Origin: an uncultured Collinsella sp.
GTDB taxonomy: Bacteria > Actinomycetota > Coriobacteriia > Coriobacteriales > Coriobacteriaceae
Assembly: GCA_900551195.1 (NCBI GenBank)
Contig: URVD01000009.1
Span: 1 to 16,874 of the forward strand
Length of the DNA stretch: 16,874 nucleotides
Direction of reading: 5' to 3'
The notes under the pieces were generated by a model. The model saw only the letters and a list, made by a program, of their open reading frames with translations, did no database searches and was not told the DNA's origin. Both the position numbers and the translations under genes were made by a program. How positions within the stretch are numbered: the stretch's first letter is position 1; every line of letters starts with the position of its first letter. Shown piece after piece: positions 6,259 to 14,600 of the stretch.

Positions 6259-9200
6259 ATGGATCTTTCGACTTTGATGCCGCAACAGCTGCAGATCGTC
6301 AAAACGCTCGACCGTCCGCTGTTTGTCTCGGCGGGCGCCGGCTCGGGCAAGACCTTTACCCTCACGCGCCGCATCGTCTACGCGCTCTCGCCCGAATCCG
6401 GTCCGTTCGTTGAGCATCTGGACCAGGTGCTCGCCATTACCTTTACCAAAGACGCCGCGGCCGAGATCCGTGACCGTGTGCGCCGCACGCTCATCGACGA
6501 GGGCATGGACGAGGAAGCCCTGACCGTCGACGATGCGTGGATCTCGACCATTCACGGCATGTGCTCGCGTATCCTGCGCGCACATGCGTTGGAGCTGGGC
6601 ATCGATCCCGAGTTCACGGTGCTCACCGATACCGACGAGCTTATGGACCAGGCTGTTGAGCATGTGCTGGCCCGCGCGACGGCGCCCGATGCCGCCCCCG
6701 AGCTCGCCGCTTCGCTTAAGGCCCTCTACGCTTGGTATCCCATGGCGGGCGAGGGTGGGCCGTTTGGCGCCGGTACCACCATTAAAGGGCTGGTGCGTGA
6801 GCTGCTGGAGCTCTCGAGCCAGCTGCCGGGCGGTATGGACGACGTGTGCGTGGCGCGCGGCCAGGCCGATACCTCGGCACTCGCCGATGCCTATCGTGCG
6901 GCGCTGGGCGCAAGCAAGGCCGCGACCGAGAAAGCGCAGGTGGCACTCGATGCCATCGACGCGTTTGAGGCGAGCGGCAAAACCATGGAGGATGCGGCGC
7001 GACTCATGATGTCGTGCAGCATGCCTCGGGCGAGCAAGGCGTTTTCTAAGGAGCAGGTGGAGCTACTCAAGGCCGAGGCTGCCGATGCGTTTATCAATAT
7101 CGTGCTGGCCTGCGGTGGTCCCGCGCTCGATGCGCTGGCGGGGCTTGCTCGTGCTGTGGAGGCGGAATACCGCGCGCTCAAGGCTGACCAGTCCGCGCTT
7201 GATAACAACGACCTGCTGCGCATGGCGTACGAGGCGCTGCGCGATTATCCCGCCATCCGAGCGGCCTATGAGGGTCGCTTTAAGATGGTCATGATCGATG
7301 AGTTCCAGGATACCGACCAGATGCAGGTCGATTTGATCCGTCACCTGACGGGCGCGGGGGAGCGCGCACTGTGCACCGTAGGCGATGCGCAGCAGTCCAT
7401 CTACCGCTTCCGTGGTGCCGAGGTCGAGGTATTCCGTCGCCAGGAGCGCAAGGTGGGTTCGACGACGGCGTCCGAGACGGTCGCCACGTCCGATGCCCCC
7501 GCCGGCGAGCTCGTCAAGCTTGTACGCAACTTCCGCAGCCACGACGAGGTGTTGCGCTACGTAGCGCGCGTCTTTGACGGCGACACCGGTGGTTTGATGC
7601 AGGGGTTCTTGGATCTTGAACCGAGCGACAAACGTAAGGACAAGCTCAAGGCAAAGGCGTCGCGCCGCCAGGCGGTCTTCGTTGCCGGTGGCAGCACGCA
7701 GGAGCGAACGCAGGCGAAAGCTCGTGCGATTGCCGAGCGTTTCCGCGCGCTTGCCGATAAAAAACAGCCCCAGGGCAGCATGGTCCTGCTGCTGGGCCGC
7801 ATGACCAACGCCGATGTCTATGCGCAGGCCTTCCGCGACCAAGGGCTCGACTGCGTGATCGCAGGCGGCTCGGTCTTTGCCCAGGCAGCCGAAGTGCAGA
7901 CGGTGCGCGCCCTAGTGTGCGCGCTTGCCAATCCGGCCGATACGGCCCAAGGCCTTATGCCGCTGCTGGCTTCGCCGATGTTTGCGCTCGGTGCGCAGGA
8001 GTTCTTGGCACTGGCGACCAAGCTCGACGAGCAGACGGGCGAGACGTCGCGCCGCAATATCGATGTGGGCATCATGAGCGATTTTGACGTACCGGGCTTG
8101 CAGGACCTGCCGCTCGTGACGCGTGCCCGCGAGGTGCTGCGCTATGCACTGCGTCGCGTGGGGCGCGATTCGTTCGCCGCCATCGCGCGTGACGTGGTCA
8201 ATGCTTCCGGCTGGTTCGTGCACCTGGCACAGCGTGGCCCCGAGGGCAAAGCCATTGCCGCCAACGTGCTCAAAGCGCTCGATGCCGTGGCTGAGGCTGA
8301 GGCCGAGTTTGGTAACTCGCCGCGCTCCATTGCGCTCGCCTTCGACCGCTTTTTGGCGGGCAAGGAGGCTCCGGGCGCACTCAACGAGGAGGGTGACGGC
8401 GCGGTACGCATCATGACGGTGCATGCGTCCAAGGGCCTGGAATATCCGGTCGTGGCGGTCGCCGAGTGCTTTGGCGTGCGTAAGTCCTCGGGTGCGGCAC
8501 AGATGGGTCGCGTCGAGGGCGGAGCGCAGGTCGTGGCACTGCCGGCACGCTTCGACGGCGTTAAGCTCGCCGACGGTACCTTTGTGAAGGGCGACGACGT
8601 CAAAAAGCAGTTTGAGCATGCGTTTAAGGGCAAGGGTACGTCGCTGTGGTTGCCGCCGGAGCTCATGGAGGACGTCTGTGCGACGGGTTCTCCCGCCGAG
8701 GCATTTGCCCGCCTGCGCAACGACGACCTGCAGCTTTCGCTCGAGGAGCGGGCTCGTCTGCTCTACGTTGCCATGACGCGTGCGCGCGAGCTGGTTATTC
8801 TGGCAATGGATGCCGGCGTGAGCCGTGGCAAGGTATGTGCGCCGACCTTCGACGTCGAGACCGATCTGACCTACGACGTGCTGCGCCGCATCCTGCCGAC
8901 CGACAGTCTGGACATGCCGCAGCTCGATAGCGACCGTTTGGTGTTCGACAACTCCAAGCCGGGCGATTACGAGCTCATCTCGCTGGCGGATTTTACGTTT
9001 GGTGAGCAGACGTTTGAGGCCAACGCTTCGCTGGATGCCGAGGGCAGGCTTGTTCGCGGCGATGTCGATGTCGCTGATAATGCTGCGCGCTCAACTGTGC
9101 CCGGTCCTGCCGACCCCGAGCCCGATGCGTTTGAGCTCGTGTATCCCCAGGCGGTGGGCGTGCGCATGGGCACCTGCCCGTATCCGGCGCGCGATTCGTA

Positions 9201-9876
9201 CAGCTACTCGTCAATTGCCGCGGCGCTGCATGCCGAGTCCGAGGACCGTGCCGCCGAGGCACATGTGCCCATGGACGAGGCTGGCGATGATGCGGAGTCG
9301 GATGGCTCGGAGATGACGGATGCGGACGTGGCTGCTGTCGAGCCCGCCGGCAATCCCATGGCGCTGGGCTCGGCCTTCCACGCTGCCTGCCAGTGGCTCA
9401 TCGAGATGGGCGCCGATGCGCTGCCCGCCGAGCGTGCCGACGCCCTGGCTCGCCTGTGGCGCCTGACGCCGGAACAGCGCGAACGCTTCGACGTTGCCCT
9501 GGATCGCTGGCTCAAGTCGGCGGTCCGTGCCGAGCTGCTTGCCTGGCCGTGCGTTCGCGCCGAGGTGCCGTTCTTTTCGCTGGGCTGCGAGGATGAGGAC
9601 ATCGCTCGCTACGCTGCATATGCCGAGGGCGCCATCGATGCTTTGGCGACGAACCCGGCGGATTCGTCACGCGCGCTGGTCATCGACTACAAGACGGGCG
9701 GCACACCGGACGAGACGCCGGAACAGCTGCAGGAGAAGCACGCCCTGCAGGCGCGCGTTTACGCTGATGTTCTGCACAAGGCGGGCTTTGAGGCAGTGAC
9801 CGTCAAGTTCGTCCGCGTGGAGCAAGTCGACCCCGCCAACCCGTGCGAGCCTCAGGTGGTCACCTACAGCCTCTAG
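6259..9876 (+). CDS. addA: AddA-like UvrD-family helicase-nuclease
   Basis: This 1205-residue protein is the motor subunit of the predicted AddAB-type complex. Superfamily 1A helicase motifs appear in order: Walker A AGAGSGKT (25-32, K31), TFTKDAAAEI (61-70), Walker B DEFQDT (347-352), GDAQQSIYRFRG (375-386), VRNFRS, MTVHASKGLE (719-728) and YVAMTRARE (836-844). An acidic linker (about 1004-1031) leads to a PD-(D/E)XK nuclease with H1041, D1127 in EGAID, D1143 and K1145 in VIDYKTGG, and Q1164-ARV-Y1168. It therefore has both ATPase and nuclease signatures, as AddA does. The length fits AddA (about 1200). The start follows the addB stop by three bases, with AAGGG at 6243-6247 inside the end of addB. 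A plain UvrD/PcrA is excluded by the length and the nuclease domain. An AdnB-like name is possible but the pairing fits AddAB better. Confidence 0.92.
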   Translation: MDLSTLMPQQLQIVKTLDRPLFVSAGAGSGKTFTLTRRIVYALSPESGPFVEHLDQVLAITFTKDAAAEIRDRVRRTLIDEGMDEEALTVDDAWISTIHGMCSRILRAHALELGIDPEFTVLTDTDELMDQAVEHVLARATAPDAAPELAASLKALYAWYPMAGEGGPFGAGTTIKGLVRELLELSSQLPGGMDDVCVARGQADTSALADAYRAALGASKAATEKAQVALDAIDAFEASGKTMEDAARLMMSCSMPRASKAFSKEQVELLKAEAADAFINIVLACGGPALDALAGLARAVEAEYRALKADQSALDNNDLLRMAYEALRDYPAIRAAYEGRFKMVMIDEFQDTDQMQVDLIRHLTGAGERALCTVGDAQQSIYRFRGAEVEVFRRQERKVGSTTASETVATSDAPAGELVKLVRNFRSHDEVLRYVARVFDGDTGGLMQGFLDLEPSDKRKDKLKAKASRRQAVFVAGGSTQERTQAKARAIAERFRALADKKQPQGSMVLLLGRMTNADVYAQAFRDQGLDCVIAGGSVFAQAAEVQTVRALVCALANPADTAQGLMPLLASPMFALGAQEFLALATKLDEQTGETSRRNIDVGIMSDFDVPGLQDLPLVTRAREVLRYALRRVGRDSFAAIARDVVNASGWFVHLAQRGPEGKAIAANVLKALDAVAEAEAEFGNSPRSIALAFDRFLAGKEAPGALNEEGDGAVRIMTVHASKGLEYPVVAVAECFGVRKSSGAAQMGRVEGGAQVVALPARFDGVKLADGTFVKGDDVKKQFEHAFKGKGTSLWLPPELMEDVCATGSPAEAFARLRNDDLQLSLEERARLLYVAMTRARELVILAMDAGVSRGKVCAPTFDVETDLTYDVLRRILPTDSLDMPQLDSDRLVFDNSKPGDYELISLADFTFGEQTFEANASLDAEGRLVRGDVDVADNAARSTVPGPADPEPDAFELVYPQAVGVRMGTCPYPARDSYSYSSIAAALHAESEDRAAEAHVPMDEAGDDAESDGSEMTDADVAAVEPAGNPMALGSAFHAACQWLIEMGADALPAERADALARLWRLTPEQRERFDVALDRWLKSAVRAELLAWPCVRAEVPFFSLGCEDEDIARYAAYAEGAIDALATNPADSSRALVIDYKTGGTPDETPEQLQEKHALQARVYADVLHKAGFEAVTVKFVRVEQVDPANPCEPQVVTYSL

Positions 9877-9887
9877 CCCTCAATAAC

Positions 9888-9950
9888 TTGCGGTGGAATA
9901 CGGACTGTTTTGGCCAAAAAAGCCGCCAAACAGTCCGCATTTCACCGCAA
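9888..9950. repeat. Palindrome with 23-bp arms after addA (possible terminator)
   Basis: Arms 9888-9910 and 9928-9950 pair at 21 of 23 positions, plus a G-T wobble at one of the other two. The stem starts TTGCGGTG and ends CACCGCAA. An inner GGC/GCC pair closes a loop with six A residues. It begins 12 bases after the addA stop. No T-run follows the stem, so it may be a processing or factor-dependent stop signal, or a dispersed palindromic repeat like the one at 2935-3017, to which it is not similar in sequence. Confidence 0.72.
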
Positions 9951-9972
9951 CGCATGGGAGAGCCTGGGGCGG

Positions 9973-9978
9973 TACAAT
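9973..9978 (+). promoter_or_regulatory. Candidate -10 element for the small gene at 10012
   Basis: TACAAT matches five of six -10 consensus positions and is preceded by GGGGCGG. It is 33 bases before the ATG at 10012. No clear -35 is seen. The sequence context resembles the -10 candidates of dnaE and addB. Confidence 0.4.
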
Positions 9979-10011
9979 GGCTCGAACGGTTCAAACGAAT
10001 AAGGAGCCATC

Positions 10012-10170
10012 ATGCAGCTCGCCAAAACGCTTAAGGTGACGCCGGAGGAGCTTTTTGACGCTCTGGCGGGGTCCATCATGCAGGATATCGAGAACGCCAC
10101 GGGCAAGCGTCCCAGCCGCAACAAGCTCAACGGCTATAAGTACGAGAAGCGCCCATACCGCAAAAGGTAA
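10012..10170 (+). pseudogene. DUF3284-like small protein, probably C-terminally truncated
   Basis: The frame encodes 52 residues starting MQLAKTLKVTPEELFDALAG and ending KYEKRPYRKR, with TAA at 10168-10170. AAGGAG at 10001-10006, five bases before ATG, and a -10 element at 9973 argue for real expression. The pattern of a short beta strand, PEELFDALxxSIMQDIxxATGK and a following LNGYKYEK resembles the N-terminus of DUF3284 proteins, which are usually about 140-150 residues. The likeness is from memory and unverified. The ORF stops exactly where the AT-richer insert seems to begin, suggesting loss of the C-terminal two thirds. It may instead be a complete short protein. Function is unknown. Confidence 0.55.
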
Positions 10171-11590
10171 GGTGACTCTTCATCGGAAACCGTGAACACT
10201 TCAGGCTTCGAGTCAGTAGCGAACAGCCCGACAAAAAATGTTGTTGGAAGTGCCAAATGAATAAGAATGCCGCTACGCAACTGCGCATCTATTCCGCCTT
10301 TTTCGTTCTCGCGGGATTTGTTTTAAATCGGGGAGTGTTTCTACTTTTCCTTGCGGATAAAGGAATGTCTGTCACGGAAATCGCGCTTTATCAAGCCCTG
10401 TACAACATTGCAACGGTCGTCCTCGAGCTGCCAACAGGGCTGGTAGGCGATTTCTTTGGAAAGAAGTTCTCGATTCAAGTGGGCGTTCTGCTTCTTTTCT
10501 TCCATACGGCTGGCATGCTGTTGCTCTCAGGCCCCTTTCTCGTCGCGCTTTCCCTTGTCGAGGCACTCGCCTACTCCCTTCAATCGGGATCCGAACAAGC
10601 ACTTTTATATGAAATTGCCCGGAATGCCGGTCAAGGAGAGCGCTTCCTCACCATCAATGCTCGGCTGCTTGCCGCGCAATCAATCGCGACGGGAGTGGCA
10701 ATCGTACTTGGATCATTCATTGCCCAAGTATCTTGGAGTGCCCTCTACGTATGCGTTTCCGTTTTCTATCTCCTGCAGCTTTTCCTTCTGTATCCCATTG
10801 AGAGGATGGAAACGACCCATTCCAAAAACTCTGGGGAGGAAAGGTTTGACGTAGCCAAGATCTTCAGACGCGAAACCTGGAGCATTGGAGAATCCGCTTT
10901 TGCGGTGTTGCTTCTTCTAATCGGCACAAGCATGCTCGATGGATTCTATGGGAGTTATTACAACTTGAATCAGTTGGTATTCGACGCATTTGATGCTCCC
11001 GTCTCCATAATAGGAATCTTTTTCGGTGCATCCTATGCAGTAAATGCGACGGCCTACATTGCAGCAGATTTCTTCTCATCGCGTTTCGGGAAAAGAAATA
11101 CCATGCTCGGCTCGATGCTAATCGAGGCCGGTCTTTTCATGATTCTTCGTGGTTCGCTTCAAATCCGCTGTGTTTGTTTGGCCTTAGCATGGTGCTTTGT
11201 TTTCTCCCAGAAGTGGTGTACATCATTTCGGAAAACTTAATCCAAGACGCGATAGCGGACGATCTCCGCGCGACGATCCTTTCCGTCGCGTCTCTGGTAA
11301 GGGCTCTCTTTTCTGCAATGTTTTTCTCCATATTTGGATATGTGTTGGGGTTATATCCCATTCAGATAGCGCTCGGTGTTATTGGCGCAATCGCGATAGC
11401 AATTACCGCCGTTGTTTCTTTAAAAATGGTAGGAATACATGTCTCCAAGAATTGATATATCGATTGACGAGCTGCCCGAAACGTCGAGCCTTCTTGATGG
11501 ACATGACTATTCGTCACAAATCATTCAGCGTATCGCCGGGGTTCCAGTAATACTCGATGCATCGGGATGCCCTCATTCCCTTTTTGAAGG
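10165..11590. other. AT-richer, probably acquired segment with decaying genes
   Basis: This stretch has noticeably more A and T than its flanks and uses codons such as AGA, AGG, ATA, TCT and TTT that are rare in the adjacent genes. It carries a frameshifted MFS gene and a truncated ORF and is bordered by a shortened DUF3284-like ORF. I see no transposase, integrase or target-site duplication, and the boundaries are approximate. Confidence 0.45.
10257..11455 (+). pseudogene. MFS transporter disrupted by a frameshift
   Basis: Two frames together encode a transporter of about 399 residues, the usual MFS length. The first frame (10257-11240) is hydrophobic with many membrane helices and carries motif A as PTGLVGDFFGKK (59-70). 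It runs out of homologous-looking sequence after GLFMIL (near 11147) and ends in a polar tail at 11240. The second frame continues the hydrophobic pattern as SWFASNPLCLFGLSMVLCFL and reaches TGA 11453-11455. A single-base deletion near 11145-11150 explains the change. The start is supported by GGAAG (10246-10250) six bases before ATG. The substrate is unknown; drug or metabolite efflux is common for this family. A sequencing error could also produce this frameshift, and the other possibility is a functional truncated protein, which is unlikely because the last helices would be lost. Confidence 0.75.
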
Positions 11591-11597
11591 TCCCAAA

Positions 11598-11626
11598 TTG
11601 ACTACCCGTGTGGGTTTGGCTAGGTT
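11598..11626 (+). promoter_or_regulatory. Candidate upstream promoter of dnaE
   Basis: TTGACT (11598-11603) and TAGGTT (11621-11626) are spaced exactly 17 bases, giving five and four matches to the -35 and -10 consensus hexamers. The dnaE start is 68 bases beyond the -10. It lies near the proposed right edge of the acquired segment, so it could be chromosomal or imported. Confidence 0.4.
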
Positions 11627-11649
11627 CGGGTGCTGTCCGTGCCGTGCGG

Positions 11650-11655
11650 TAAAAT
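11650..11655 (+). promoter_or_regulatory. Candidate proximal -10 of dnaE
   Basis: TAAAAT, five of six consensus positions, is preceded by GTGCGG and lies 39 bases before the dnaE start. This context and distance resemble those of the -10 candidates at 3058 and 9973. No good -35 is seen at standard spacing. Confidence 0.45.
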
Positions 11656-11694
11656 CGTTCAGTCAGAACACGAACCCGCATCGGAGCTCATCAC

Positions 11695-14600
11695 ATGGCA
11701 TTCGTCCATCTGCACAATCACACTGTTTTCTCCATGCTCGACGGCGCAACCCGTATCCAGGATATGGTCAATCGCGCCGTAGAGCTGGGCATGCCCGCCG
11801 TCGCCATTACCGACCACGGCTACATGTATGGCGTGCCCGACCTGGCGCTGGCCTGCGACGCCGTCAACCACAACACGCCTGAGTACAAAACCTGGAGCCA
11901 CGACAAGGCCTTCTTGGAAAAGGATCGCCGCGACGAGCTGGTGGAGCCCGATCCCGAGGAAAACCCGCGCGAGCATGCCCAGTATGTGAAGGACATGGCC
12001 ATGTGGGACGAGAAGGGCAACATCGACGAGCTCAAGCCGCCTCTGGTCATCAAGCCCATCTTTGGCTGCGAGGTCTACTTTACGCCGGACGAGACCCTTG
12101 CTCGCGACCATAAGCCCGAGCTCTACCACATGATCCTTCTGGCCAAGGACCAGGAGGGCTACGTCAACCTGATGCAGACGGTCTCCGAGGCAGCCGTGCA
12201 GGGCTTTTACTACAAGCCCCGCGTGACGCTCGACAACCTGCGCCGCCACGCCAAGGGCATGATCTGCACCAGCGCCTGCATCGCGGGCATCATTCCCAAA
12301 TACATCGACCGCGGTGACATGGAGGGCGCCATCAAGTGGGCCGAGACCTTCCGTGATACCTTCGAACCTGGCGACTTTTATATCGAGATCCAGGAACACG
12401 GCATCACCACCGACAACGGCCTGACCGATGAGCAGATGGACCGCACGCTCATCGACATCGCCAAGCAGGTAGGCGTCAAGGTCATCGCCACCAACGACTT
12501 CCACTACCTGCGCCGCGAGGACGCTCCCGTGCAGGACGTCATCATGTGCATCGGCATGAACGCCAAGGTCGACGACCCCAACCGCATGCGCATGACTGGC
12601 TCGGAGTTTTACATGAAGACCGAGGAGGAGATGCGGGCGATGTTCCCGTATTGCCCCGAGGCCTGCGACAACACGCTCGAGATCGCCGACAAGTGCTACG
12701 TCGAGCTGGACTGGGACTCCATCATCCTGCCGCGCTTCCCGTTGCTCGACCCCGGCGAGACGCACGAGAGTCAGTTCCGCCGCGAGTGCGAGAAGGGCCT
12801 GCGCCAGCACTACGGTGACGACTGGGCCACGCGCGAGATCGGTGGCGTCAACATCAAAGAGCGCTTTGAGTACGAATACAAAGTCATCTGCGACAAGGGC
12901 TTTGCCGCCTACTTTTTGATTGTTGCCGAGTACGTGCAATGGGCCAAGGACAACGGCATCGGCGTCGGCCCCGGTCGTGGCTCGGCCGCCGGCGCTATCG
13001 TCGCCTACGCCATGAACATCACCGCGTTCGATCCGCTCGAGAACGGCCTGATGTTCGAGAGGTTCCTGTCCCCGCAGCGTACCGAGATGCCCGATATCGA
13101 TATGGACTTCGACGATGAGCGGCGCCTCGAGGTCGTGGAGCACGTTCGCCAGCTCTACGGCCCCGAGAAGGTCACCCACGTCATCACCTACTCGACCATT
13201 AAGGCCAAGCAGGCCATCAACGACGCCGCTCGCGTCCTGGACTACCCGGTCTACATGGGCCAGCGTCTGTCCAAGATGGTCTCGAGCGACCCCAAGGTCA
13301 AGCTCAAGCAGGTGCTCGAAAAGCAACCCGGCAAAGAGGACCTGTTTAACCCCGATTTTGCCGAGGCATATAAAAAGGACGACGACGCCCGCCGCATCAT
13401 CGACACGGCGCTCTCAATCGAGGGCCTCACCCGTGGCGAGGGCGTGCACGCGTGCGCCGTTCTGATCTGCCGCGACCCCGTCAACGAGCACGTGCCCACC
13501 AAGCTCGACACCAAGGGCGGCGTCGAGATTACCCAGTACGAGGGCCATACCGTTGCCGACATGGGCCTGCTCAAGATGGACTTCTTGGGCCTGCGCACGC
13601 TGACTGTTATCTCCAAGGCCAAGGCAAACATCAAAAAGAACTTCGGCATCGACATCAAAGAGGAAGAGATCCCCTTTGACGATCCCGAGATCTTTAAGCT
13701 CATGGGTTCCGGCCACACCGCCGGCGTCTTCCAGGTCGAGTCCGCCGGCATGACGGCCACGATCAAGAACATGAAGCCCACCGAGTACAAGCACGTCGTG
13801 GCATTGATCGCTCTGTACCGCCCGGGCCCGCTGGGCGCCGGCATGGTTTCGTCCTACATCAACCGTATGAACGGCAAGGAGCCGGCCGTCTCCTACGACG
13901 ACCGCCTGGACGACATTCTGGGCGAAACCTACGGCACCATGGTCTACCAGGAGCAGGTTATGCTCATCTCCGTCGAGATGTGCGGCTTTTCCAAGGGCGA
14001 ATCGGACTCGCGTATCCGTAAGCCCGTGGCTAAGAAAAAGATCAAGCTGCTCACGTCGACGGTGCTCCACTGGGAGGATGGCTCCGACGAGACCACCTAC
14101 GACCACTGGATGAACGGCGCCATCAAGAACAACTATACGCGCGAGGTCGCCCAGAAGATTTGGGACGATGTTCTCGAGTTCGCGTCCTACGCCTTCAACA
14201 AGTCGCACTCCGCCGGCTATGCCATTCTGGTTATGCAGACGGCGTGGCTCAAGGCGCACTATCCGCACGAGTACATGGCGGCCGTTCTGACGTCCTATAC
14301 GGGCAAGACCGACAAGATCGTGCACTACGTCTCGGCATGCCGTCACGACGGCATCCCCGTGCTGTCGCCAGATGTCAACGAGTCCGGTACCGAGTTCACG
14401 GCTACCAAGGAGGGCGTGCGCTTTGGTCTGGCCGGCATCCGCGGCGTGGGCACCGGCGTGGCGCAGGCGATTATCGCCGAGCGCGAGGCGGGCGGCCCGT
14501 TTAAGACGCTGCACGACTTTGTCGAGCGCGTGGACTCGAGCCAGGCCAACCGCCGCGTGATCGAATCGCTCATCAAGGCAGGCGCCTTCGACTCCACGGG

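Larger units (their letters stand above)
11439..11694 (+). pseudogene. Truncated unknown ORF overlapping the MFS end
   Basis: ATG 11439 overlaps the MFS stop by 17 bases, a typical operon arrangement. The protein begins MSPRIDISIDELPETSSLLD and continues through GVPVILDASGCPHSLF. After roughly residue 50 it enters the dnaE promoter region and loses protein-like character. The frame stays open to 11882 inside dnaE, but that part is almost certainly not coding in this frame. The likely interpretation is the N-terminus of an acquired gene cut off at the right junction of the insert near 11590. I do not recognise the family. Confidence 0.35.

Noticed and set aside
5338..6663. Minus-strand frame spanning the addB-addA junction
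   Set aside because: It crosses two real genes, including their conserved nuclease and Walker A motifs, in the antisense direction.
9843..10034. Plus-strand frame overlapping the addA end and the following palindrome
   Set aside because: It runs through the palindrome and the promoter of the small gene, in a different frame from the supported ORF at 10012.
11659..13326. Long minus-strand frame opposite dnaE
   Set aside because: High GC at third codon positions leaves antisense frames open. The plus strand encodes a complete DnaE here.
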